This document shows, in pieces, positions 21,900 through 42,167 of a stretch of 64,000 nucleotides of DNA. This DNA is from Silurus meridionalis (Eukaryota > Chordata > Actinopteri > Siluriformes > Siluridae), in contig NC_060902.1 in assembly GCF_014805685.1 (NCBI RefSeq), positions 8,275,786-8,339,785 on the forward strand, in the 5' to 3' direction. Position numbers and translations under genes: made by a program. Numbering within the stretch: position 1 is the stretch's first letter; the number at the start of each line of letters is the position of its first letter. A model generated the notes under the pieces. The model made no database searches. It was not told where the DNA came from and saw only the letters and a program-made list of their open reading frames with translations.

Positions 21900-22294
21900 C
21901 TCCAGGCATAGCCAGTGCCTTTCTTTCCCCTAGATCAAGGTATATTCCCAAGGTACCCTCGGTCGTCTTACGACCTGTTATGCTCCAGGAATTCTTTCCT
22001 AATGGTTTCCAGACCACAGACTAGGAAAAGCTTAAGACTGTGTCCTGTGCGAGCACTGTGATTAAATTTGTGGAGGAAGTTAGAGCAGCTGTTCATCTGC
22101 TATGGCCCTCTGAGGAGAGGTCTCCCTGCGAACAAGCAGAAGCTCAGCAGATAGATTGCGGACACTATTTAATTTTCTCATATGAGTCCTCTGGTCACCC
22201 CGCTCCGTTCAGGGTCAGAGCACATTTTACCTGGAGTATGGCAGCCTCTAAGGCTTGGTCCTCTGGAGTTTCTCTCCAAAACTTTTGCAACTGA
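21900..22294 (+). pseudogene. Tyrosine recombinase remnant of the DIRS-like element
   Basis: Two matching pieces in different frames: FLSPRSRYIPKVPSVVLRPV (about 21918-21980) and FSYESSGHPAPFRVRAHFTW with SMAASKAWSSGVSLQNFCN (about 22178-22291). The second holds the conserved H-x-x-R block of the recombinase, with His retained and Arg apparently replaced (HFTWS). Frameshifts and a stop at QTTD* lie between. Confidence 0.65.
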
Positions 22295-22390
22295 TTACAC
22301 ACGTTATTGAAAGCGAAACGTGGATAATGCGGAAGCATTCCCAAATCATTGTTGATGCAGCGTCTTGTTCCCTTGGGGAACCATGGTTAC

Positions 22391-23340
22391 ATACGTAACC
22401 TGGAGACGGTGTGTGTTTTCCCAAAACAGTCAAAAAAGATTAACATTTATTTGCTTAAATGGAAATTTTGATTTTCGAAATAAGGAGCTTAACTCTCCTG
22501 TTTGTACTTATCACTCCTGTTTTCTAGACAGGCAGACAGCTGAAACTGAAACACTTTGTGACTCATGAACTTCACATACTCAAATCAGCAGGAATTAATC
22601 AAGCTCTCAAACACACTTTTGTTACTGCACATAAATATGTGGTTTAAAATGACTTATTTGTGTTCATCCCCACAAGTTGTGTTTAGCTCTGTGAGTCAGA
22701 TAAATATCCTGTTAGCTTTATGGTGTGACGGCAGCAATGTGGACTTGGGGGTTTTAAGGAAAATAAATGCTGAGGCTGGCAAATTTAGTGGCCATGATTC
22801 ATTACAATACTTTTTTGAATGATGCAGATATTCAGCTAGTGAACTCTGCAGTGCCCTGGACAAAACAGTGATAAGTTGGTTGTAAGAAAACACAGCCTGT
22901 TGATATGAAGCATTGTACAAATTAGAAAAAGCATTCTCCCTGTGGCAGACCACACAGAAACAGACCTCCCCATTTGGATTGTGTGCAAGTACAATACTGC
23001 TGCGTGACCTCTATTACTTCCATCTTGCAATTACAGAAATACATGAAGACTAATCACCAGATTTTTTATAAACGATGATCTGAGGCTGTATATTCCAAGA
23101 GTATATTCCATCAACACATATATCCTTGAATACTGACTTGTACTTCTGTATTTTGCTGCCAAGTTTAAGGAGGGCGATAGCATACAGAGACCCAGAGCAG
23201 TTGATTCACCTCCATCTAGAGGCAGTTGGCTCACAAACCTGCCTGGGCTCACTTCCAGCTTTTTGTAGATCAACTGCAGAACCCTGGGGAAGAGGAAGGA
23301 GAATACACAGAAACAGCTTAATAGAGATGAGAAAAGATAT

Positions 23341-23409
<69 letters not shown>

Positions 23410-24603
23410 TAGGTCAGCCAATGCACAGTTTGAAAGATATAATGGACTACTAGTCTCCAGTGTAACAGCATTGTGATAGAAATGGGTGTAGGGTTAAGGA
23501 CACTTCCTTTTTGCTTAATAAAATTTGGATCTTCTGCTGAAAATTAAATCTAAATCTAAAAAATAGTAAATGTTTATAGTTATAGTTTTATGTAAGGTTA
23601 TAATACCATATATGAAGTTGAATAAGTAATAATAATATATGAATAATATGAATAAATGTTCAGATTCTGCTCATCTAGTTCCACTGTACGTTTTAGTGTT
23701 GACCTGCATCTAGCATACACAAACCCACTTGAACATAGCTTGTTAATGAGGTCAGTCCAGTCTATATATGCAGAAAAATCAGTAAAACATGCACTGCATG
23801 AAACCTAAAGAAATAGTTTTGGGATACAGGGAACAAAGAGTCTAGCAGAGAAGAAGAAATTGTATAAGCTAAAATCAGAAGACTAGAAGCTTCTGTTTAT
23901 TCTCTGTTGGAGCAGTAATGCAGATTTTTTTGGGTGGTTGAACAGGTGGATTGAACCCAGCTATGGCTTCACTGTGGCTATTCTGCAAGTCTGGTCTGAA
24001 CATACAGAAGAGGTTTAAATAATAGCACAAGTCACATATGGAACCTATTTAGTAATGACGCTTGGGTAGTTCCGTTTGTTTAAGTATGGGTTTTCTTGTC
24101 GAGATCCATGGTGGAGGCTGGAGCTGTGCTTCATGGAAATTACAGCCTTAAAGACCAAATCAAACAAGCAATGCGAATGCAGCTACTTTAGCTGAAGTCA
24201 CAGTGGACTGAGCTTAATGTGTGGAAATAAGCTTTTTTCAGTTGGCAACAAGGAACAGACAACCATTCCACGTTTCTGTGAGTCGTAACACGTGGACACA
24301 AGCGCTAGTAAATCTCTCTCTCAGAGCTCCCTGGCTCTGTAGTCTTCCTGCCTTTTCTCTGCCAGATAAAAACATTGGCTCAGGTTTCCTGGAACTCATT
24401 TACGAAAGTTTCCATCAAAGAGAAATGGACCATTTGCGTAAATCAGTGCAAAACCAGCTTTATGTTTCTGCTCTCTCCAACTGGCGAGGCGGCATGTGGA
24501 GGAGTGTACCAAGGAGTGTGTAACATTTTGCAGCTGTTCATTTCTTGTGCATAATCGCTTGTAGTCATAGGAAATGCATCACTGCAGCTCAGCAGATTGT
24601 GGA
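22391..24603. other. Intergenic, upstream of mmp19
   Basis: No gene supported. Contains (TA)n at 23345-23406 and an isolated TGACTCA at 22559-22565. Open frames near 23030-23470 and 24221-24523 have no recognisable domain. Confidence 0.45.
23345..23406. repeat. (TA)n microsatellite
   Basis: About 31 units. Confidence 0.95.
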
Positions 24604-24631
24604 TGACTCACTGTGCTCTTTAACATATAAA
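24604..24631 (+). promoter_or_regulatory. Likely mmp19 core promoter: AP-1 site and TATA box
   Basis: TGACTCA at 24604-24610 is a perfect AP-1 site, and TATAAA follows at 24626-24631, about 105 nt before the ATG. A PEA3/ETS-like AGGAAA lies at 24569-24574. AP-1 just upstream of a TATA box, with a nearby ETS site, is the standard layout of inducible MMP promoters. The start of transcription would fall near 24655-24662. Confidence 0.6.
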
Positions 24632-24735
24632 CCGCTGGAAGAACCGTTCACTTCTTTAGGCTGCACATTCTCACTGGCTCTTCTGTCTACCCAAAAAACA
24701 CTGGAGTATTTGTCCAACGTTGGATTATTGAAAAA

Positions 24736-33903
<9,168 letters not shown>

Positions 33904-34156
33904 GTTTCCTGAAGCGCTAAAAAGAACTTTCACCATGTTAAAACTGCAGAGAAGTCAGGGACATGAACACTGAAACGTATGATGTGTAGCCATGCTGTTG
34001 TAATTTACTTCACTTTCCTGTGCGTTCCTTCACTATATTGTAATCTATAATCTATATTATAGTTAATAATAGTGTTTTAAAAATTCAACATGTAGATCAG
34101 ATTCCAGGACAAATTGCAATTTGTCCTTTTGATAAAAACATGGCCCAAAAAATAGA

Positions 34157-34162
34157 AATAAA
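34157..34162 (+). promoter_or_regulatory. Candidate polyadenylation signal for mmp19
   Basis: First AATAAA past the stop codon, about 255 nt downstream. Its use is not proven. Confidence 0.4.
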
Positions 34163-35189
34163 CAACAGCTTTCTCCAAAAATCAGTTGTAAATATAGTGA
34201 CCACACTACAAGTGTTAGTGCTAGAAAAGCTTCTGGGTTACAGGTCATTGGCATGTCTACAGGTGAGTCGTAGTGAATGCTGTACAGATCATTAGGGAGA
34301 ACAGGAGTCACAAAATTTGTCTTTAATGAACTTGTGCATAGTTGATTGCCATTTTTGTTTCTTATTTATTCATAAAGAGAAATAGTGTTTAAAGAGCTGA
34401 GGTCTGTCAAATATGGTCTATTCATAGCGCTTTACATACAATGGTGCTAAGATTTTTCTTTTTTTTTTTTTTTTTTTACCCTTTTTTCCCCGTTTGGAAA
34501 TGTACCAATTGCTCTTTATTATCACAAAAGAACAGTATATAAGAATACATAATGCATAGGCTTGGTGTTTGGTGGGGGATGTACAGTAGAGGAATGTATG
34601 TATTTCCTCTCCTTGTGTTCCTGCTTTATGTTTTGGAGAATGCAATTATTAATGGGCATTTCGGTTTCTGCGGGTCAATTTGCTCAGTTTAAACTTTCAC
34701 TTTTGCTAATTGCAGGGATTGTATTGTACTGTCAAAACACTGAGACAGAGGGAAAACATATGAGTACTACACTTTTCATTCACATGATCACATAACAAAA
34801 CAGCTGCAGCCAAAATGGACAAATAGCAATATATTAAAGACTTTGATCAGCAGTAAAGTTTGCAAAACTGAGACCTCAACTGCTGCCTTGCACAATTCTC
34901 AGGAGCAAAATGGGTCATTATCAAAGCTTTGTTTCTATATTTTATGCGGAGACAATTAAAAAATAAAAAAATGTTTTGCCATCAGAGTTTATACCTTTGA
35001 CCTATATTTTCTTATACAAATGTAGACTTTTTGCATGTGATAAAACTACAGATATGTTCTGATCTTGTCCTAAGCAGGTCACTTTATAATGCTCTGACTG
35101 ATTTTGAAGCAGAGCCACAAACCTTTTCAGAGATGCCTCTATAAAAAAACTATATCTACAATAGTAAAATATTACAAATGTCATTCATG

Positions 35190-35223
<34 letters not shown>

Positions 35224-38200
35224 TGGAGGGTTGGATATAGTTGGATAGTTCAATTGTTGAAGCTTTGTATATTTGTAATTTTTTTTATTATTACTATTAT
35301 TATTTCAGGAATTTTATAACTAGTAATTCTCTCCAGTAATAAATCAGTTAAGTAAGATTTGATATCAGACCATGTTTTTAAATGTTTACATTTGTAAGCG
35401 GAAATAAATTTATTCTGAGATGTTTCTAATTAGATTGCATGTGTTTCTAATCTCTATTTCCAATTCATTAAAAAAATAAATAAATGAAACCCCACAAAAA
35501 TAAAAATTAAGCAAAAAACATGATTAATACAACTGCAATGTAATTAAATATGCATCCTGAGCAACACGTATATAAAGAATCAATTTACTTTAGTTAAAAT
35601 CTGAAAAAATCTAAAAAAGTGAATTATTGATATTGTAGTTTGTCTTTTAATTTATTTAAATTTAAATTGAAGGTGTTTAGTTTTTTTTTTATTAAACATA
35701 ACAGTTGGTATGCTTTATATTTTTTAAACCATTATTGCATTACATACTTTACAGTATTATACTACAGTACAGTTATGATTGTCATTACTTTTATTTTGAC
35801 AGCACACATGCACTCACACAGTCAGAGAATGAGGTCATTGTAATGGCTAATGGGAAACAGCAGATAAAATGAGGATTTCAGACCTTTGCATAGTGCTAGA
35901 ACCTCGTACCCCGAACCCACAGTAAAGCTTTGCCTAGGATATTTTCCTTTTTACATTGATTAATTTCATACATATTTTTATGCACATAAACCTTTAAGGG
36001 GAAACCAAATCCGACTTAATATCAATTTTCTCAGCATTGCTTTCATCAAACGTGAGACTCAGAAGCACATCTCTTACAACAAACAACTTAAGTTTTCAAA
36101 ATTGAATAACAAAATAAACGTTACCTGCTTCTCTTAATGAAGGTTCGAGCTGTAAAGCTGTATTGTGTTTGGTTGTTCCTACTAACCGGTCATAAATCAA
36201 CAGAACAACAATTCTGTATTCAGGAGTCACATGGAGTAACAGGCACAATATTGAGCAAAAAGAAAATGACATTTTCCGACATTTTGACATAAAATGGACT
36301 GTAAAGTGACAAATGAGTTCATGCTGTAGGTTTTTCCTTTAGCCAATGTCTCATGTCCTTAAAATGTTGCACTCACAGTTTTAGTAGGTTTCAAATCAAA
36401 TCAAATCAAATTTTATTTCACATACACATTTGTCACGTTTCTTGTCTCAGTTTCTACCATAGTGTTACCAGAATAAGATCTTACAAAAAGAAATGAGATC
36501 ACAATCTTATATAATAAAATATTATATAATAATTGGTACATAAAAAATGTCTGAAGGATAACTTTTCTTGAATCAATCAAATAAAGTATAGTCATGCTAA
36601 ACTAGCAAGAATTAAATTATACAGATATTTACAATACAAACCAAGACTGAGATTAATGTAAAGTGTCTAGTATATTTAGTTTTCTTTACAGTAAACAATT
36701 TGATTATTGTGTACAGATTATTTTTAATGGTAGTGAAATGACATGTTCAGACATATTGAACGGGTCCCAAAAACAAAAGTAAAACCTGGTGTTAAATCAT
36801 AAAAGGGTCATTTTCTAGAGGGATAACGGAAGCATCTTATACTCAGACCAGAACAAAAACACAGAAAGCGCAAAGACTGGTCGTTTAGAGTCATCTGACC
36901 TGAAGGCACTGATAAACACAGCTTTAAGTGCAGAAACTCACATCTCCTACTAACATCTCATTACATTAAAAACAGAGATACAAGCAGCTCCTATGGTTTT
37001 AAAAAAAAAAAAATGGGAAGATGAGAAATTAGTTTGACAAATATTTTAAGCAGGTAATAACTGTACTGCAGATTCCACATTTCTTTTGCACTCATGTCCA
37101 GACACTGCCCTTAAAAATAAAATAAAAACGAGCTGATCAAACAGTTCACAAAACAACGTTTGTGGAAAATGACAAATGCATTTGATCAACACTAATAGAC
37201 ATGTAAATCAATTATACACTATTGTACAAACCCACAGATCGAAAGAAAATAAAATGTAGAGACACAAAATGATCGAGTCATTCCACAATTCTCCGAAGGA
37301 TTTCAAACAGAGTCATAAACATTATCCCAGATGCATGTTTTGTGTGTGTATTCTCTCTCTCTCAAACAAATATTACCAATAAGGTAGACATTTCAGGCAG
37401 GAGGAACAGAGAGAGAAATCCTAGATTTTAATGTATCTCCTAGATGCCCTCCATCTTTTCACACATTCACATCACTTTCTCCTACATTATCGAATTTACT
37501 AATACTGTATTTCCCGGAGTATAATATGCACTTTACACTGCCTGCAATATTGAAGGTTGTTTTGTTATAAAGCATGTTGGTGTACGTTACATTTGTTTAT
37601 AGTGCGTTAATCTCGGTAGCTGTAACTGATCCACAAATCATGTCAGCGTAACAAGTTTCCTACTTCATAAAAACTGCTTACCTGAGTGTAAACTAACATG
37701 ACGGAGAAAAAAAAAAAAAACTTCCATAGCTCACTGTTCTCAGTCAAACATTTTGTAGTATTTGCTTAAATGAGATGAACACGATAATTATATTCACTTT
37801 ACTAAAATTCTCTTATTAATTAAATGAATTGAGTTTTTTTTTATTTGGGTACAATTTGGTCAAATAACTTTAAGAATATCACTTCACCGTATAAATCACA
37901 ATATGTGCAATGGGAATCAAGAAAGCATCTTATAGTCATGGAAATACAGGAACTGTTTTACCAAACCTAATTATCCCAATAGCATGTAATAAGTAGCAGG
38001 TTGAAAGTAAATATTGTGATGGCATGCCATTCTAAAAAATAAATACTGTTTAATTGGTTTGTTGGTTATTAGTTGCCAACTGATATTAAAAGTCCATTTA
38101 CACTCCAGATAGAGTGATCTAATGAAGTCCTAACAATTTGAATATGAAAAACCTATTTCTCCCTACAATTAGGTCCAGAGTTCAAGTCCATCCAGGACTG

Positions 38201-38766
38201 TTTTTTTTTAAACCCATAGGCTTTATAAAAAATAAAAAAAAACCTGTCACACAGTTTTAAACAGAGGGTCCTATGTCTTCAAGATCAGATACTTACTTCA
38301 ATCTTTTGATGTTATAGAGCCCTCTGTAGTCTGTAAGCTAAATTGCAACTGCTCACCTTTTCTACAAACATCACAGAAATCACAAATACATTCCTGCTGA
38401 AACGGGGCAGAGCTGAGCAGTTCTGTTCCACCAGTGGTGAAAAAAATCCACTGTGTAAAATATAAATGTACAACTGGTCACACACCATGTACAGATTTTT
38501 ATCTGTCGATGCTACTCACTCCTATTGCTTTCAATTAATAAGACAGTGTCTAATAAGAATCAATGATGAAGCCTTAATTTGAATCAGACAAAACTGTATT
38601 AAAGTTTTAAAAGTAATAAAAAAAAAAAACTGTTCTTACAGTTGAGTTTTGGACCTGACCAAAATCTCAGTCATACCATCTGAATTTACTATGAAGTACC
38701 ACACAATCTTGTTTTCTTCAAATCTGGACAGCTAGTCCGATAACCACTGAGGAACGCAGTTCATAT
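34163..38766. other. Shared 3' flank of mmp19 and tmem198
   Basis: No coding exon seen. Includes (GA)n at 35192-35220 and the reversed tail of an L2-type retroposon at about 36391-36440 (ATCAAATTTTATTTCACATA). A minus-strand AATAAA at 37840-37845 may serve tmem198. Part is probably tmem198 3' UTR. Confidence 0.4.
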
Positions 38767-38916
38767 TCAGGTGCATGATGCTGCTGTGGTATGTGTGAGT
38801 GGAACTGTAGATCCAGTATCATAATCCATATCCACCATGGTATGGTTAGCGGTACTAAGGCTGCTCACGGATGTGCCGGTGCCCATTTGACGCTCCCGGA
38901 GTGTCTGGAGGTAACT
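38767..38916 (-). CDS. tmem198: tmem198 coding exon 5 (C-terminal tail and stop)
   Basis: [20 protein letters not shown], then [15 protein letters not shown] and TGA, following a CCTTTAG acceptor. This 50-codon exon does not stand out as an open frame but fits the family tail closely. Confidence 0.88.
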   Translation of the reverse strand, partial: SYLQTLRERQMGTGTSVSSLSTANHTMVDMDYDTGSTVPLTHTTAASCT

Positions 38917-40087
38917 CTAAAGGATTCAATCAGACAAAGGCAAAATAGCAAATTAGTAATAGGGCTGTCGTAAAATTTTAAATTAAGGTACATTTAGAAC
39001 AGATAAAAAATGTGCAATTGAGTTGCGTTTAATCCCGAATTAACTCACGACAATCATGCGCTTAATCGTGATTAAATATTTTATTCGATTGACAGCCCTG
39101 ATTACTACATTAATAATGAATGTATCCCTCACAAGATTTACAATTAGGTACATTGGATGTGGAGGTATGGTGTGATTTTATGCGATGCGTAACATTAAAT
39201 AATGAATAATAATGATGAATTGCTTAGTGTGTAAATGTGTACAAACTATTAATGAGTCAAACAATGTCTTTTGAGTAAAAGATGATTTAAAGATACAGTT
39301 TGGACTATAAGAACCTACAGGCTATAAACTTTACTTATTTAAGACATTTGCTTTGTAGCTCCAGCTCACAACTAAAGAATTAAACCTGTATGATGTCTGA
39401 TCACCCACATTTTGGCTAAAGAGTTAAAGTCTAAATTTCCTTTCTGTCTAAAAAATTACTCTTACTGCACAGGTCTCATGATCAGTCAGCTGGGGGATTT
39501 TTAAGGATCCAAACCTCCTAAACCTCTGAATAATGTTAGTGTACAAATCTCTTCCCTTGAAATAAATCTCTGATTAACACAAGAAAATCTGTTTGGAATT
39601 TTGCATTATTTAAACAAAAGTGCAGAAACCTTAGCTGCATTCTAACAAAATTCAGAAGATACGGAAACTAAAGTTGCTGAAGGAGCAGGAATTGGACAAA
39701 ACATAAATGAATGATCACGTTGCAGTGGTAATCACTGTTATAGTAGTTGAAAGAAACTCGTGCGCAAAACGTTCTGTACGCACAGCGTGGTCAGCTACAG
39801 TCGAACATCTAAAAACTATTCACATATTCACATTTGAAGAGAATAAATAGATCAGTTTGGTTCTATTGAAACTAACTGGAGCTAGAAGATCTCCAGCGTA
39901 GCGTTTAACAGGAGTTGGTTTACGGCGATACGTCCCCTCCTGACCTGCAGACAGTTGCAGCTTTTTCACATCTTTCTGTCTTATTCTCATCAGCTGCAAC
40001 CTCCTCTGTCTTCTGTTTATGATCACTGAAAAAGAGAGGAGTAAACTCATAAGATGGTATTTTATAATAATAGGTATAAACAGTGTA

Positions 40088-40128
<41 letters not shown>

Positions 40129-42118
40129 TAAATATATACATGCACACACATGCATAACATTATGACCTAATATTGTGTTGTCCCCTTTTTGCTGCCAAAA
40201 CAGTTCTGATCCGTCGCTCACTAACAGCATTAACCAGCAGTTTGAGCTACAGGAGCTCATCTGTTGGATCGGACCACAGGGACCAGTCTTCGACGTCCTT
40301 TGACGTTATAAAAAATAAAAAAGGCGGAGTTAACGACATACGTCACCCGATTTAGCCAATGAGAGTAAAGAATGAGGTGACGTGGCTCTTTAACTCAGCC
40401 TCTTTTTTGATGTCATGGGACACTTCAGCCAATAAACAAGTAGAGAAACTACGCATAGGCTACGCTACTGCAGAACTCTATACTGTACAGTACATGTACT
40501 GTATAAATGTGATAGTGTACTGTATTTCTACGAATTTACACAATTAATTTCGCTATATTCTTGCAAATGCTTTCTGTGTGTTTAAAGTGTGTGCTAGGAT
40601 GATTTACGGCTTAAACAATAACAAATAAAGCATTTTGGGGTGGCGTTCGTTTATTGAGTTTTTTCGTTTATGACCACCGCGATAAACGGGGGATTACTGT
40701 ATATATAAAAAAGCAATCTGCAGTAAAAGTAATTTCTAATCCGTGCCATAATTAACTAAAATGCTCAGTAGTATGAAACAATACCTTCAGTGTGAGAAAA
40801 ACCTTCAGCTGTGAGTTTCCACTGCACTAATGCTCCCATAATACTCAGCATAGGCCATATGCCCAGAATGACCCAACTGAACCAGCACAGAGGTGCAGAC
40901 CGGGTGAGACGCAGACAGTCATAAATGTGTGTGACCAGCATCAGCAACTCCACAAAGTAATCAGCACACACTGTCATGATGGCAGCGCCAAACACAGCTG
41001 TGGAGATGATTGTGAAAAGCTTCTGCCACTGAAGAGTTAAAACGGCACACAGCATGCCAGTGCCAAGGAGGACACCTACAGGTACCTATATCACACAAAC
41101 ACACACACACACACACCAGTAAATACATATAGAAACATTATGTGACCATGATAAAATATGAACTCTAACTTATTAATACTTGTTTAGTTTATTTGCTATT
41201 TGGTTCGATTCAGGTTTACACTGTGTATTTAAAAAAAAAAACATAATGCTATCTACTAAGAGCCATGTAGGAACAAACGGAGATAGAAACACACACAGAT
41301 GTGTGAGGACAGAAAAGGGCCTCAATTGTCAAGCTGGTTATAAACGGACATTCATAAATTAAGAAAGAATTTGCATTATTAAATAAATTGTGAAACCTAG
41401 TGTTTCTTTTTAAAATTCAACTAAATACATATTAAACATGGAAAAAACAAACAAAAATCTACAAATGAAGACAAATTATCAAAAGAAATCTTGTTTTAAT
41501 GCTGTACAGTACTTTGACACTTTATTAGAGCCAGCACTAAGTGACTGATCTGGTATTTCTCAGTGTTCCATACACTCCTGAGTGTACCACCATCAAGCTT
41601 CATCTGACACACGCATGCCTTACTGCTTTTCCCAGCGTTTCTGTTAACAAAACTCCCAGTTGACGAGTCATTAAGTCACACAAAATACCAGCTGTCTCCA
41701 TAAACATTTGCTGCTTAAAACAGAATGGAGCAGTTTTGCATGCACTGTCAGTAGATATGAGGAATTTATCTATTTGGAAAACGGAAGTCATTTGCAGGAC
41801 ACTTACATTCGTTTTAGTTGGCACCAATTAAGTGCAATTACTTTAATATAACATTTTTTGTTTGCATTTTGAACAAAATGTAAACAGTTCAAAGCATTCC
41901 AAAGAAGAAAAAAAAAAATTTAAATGGAATCCTATATAATGCCCTTCAAACTACAGTGTTCCAACAGCTCTAGGGTCTCAGGTTCAATCCCAAGTTTAAC
42001 TTACTGTTGGTGTGGAGTTTCACATTGTCCCCATTTGTGCAAGTTTACTCCCACATTCCAAAACATTGGCCACACCAAACTGTCACAGGTGTGACAGTGT
42101 GACAGTGTGACAGTGTGA

Positions 42119-42167
<49 letters not shown>

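Larger units (their letters stand above)
19505..22390 (+). mobile_element. DIRS-like (tyrosine recombinase) retrotransposon, broken
   Basis: Terminal segments 19505-19580 and 22310-22385 are inverted copies (GTCAACAACGCTTTGGGAAT against the reversed ATCAACAATGATTTGGGAAT). Inverted terminal repeats mark DIRS elements, not LTR retroviruses. Inside, on the plus strand: a gag-like ORF (20614-21099), a short remnant resembling the start of the RT region (IPLRDYLAAWEALPDVSRWV near 21397) and tyrosine-recombinase remnants (21900-22294). RT/RNase H are almost entirely deleted. The AT-rich stretch 19880-20610 separates the head from gag and may be an insertion. Confidence 0.75.

Noticed and set aside
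23031..23300. Minus-strand stretch with an exon-like look (LIYKKLEVSPGRFVSQLPLD)
   Set aside because: No family recognised, no partner exons, and it borders a (TA)n tract.
24221..24523. 100-codon open frame just upstream of mmp19
   Set aside because: No domain or signal; it lies upstream of the likely mmp19 promoter and reads as chance.
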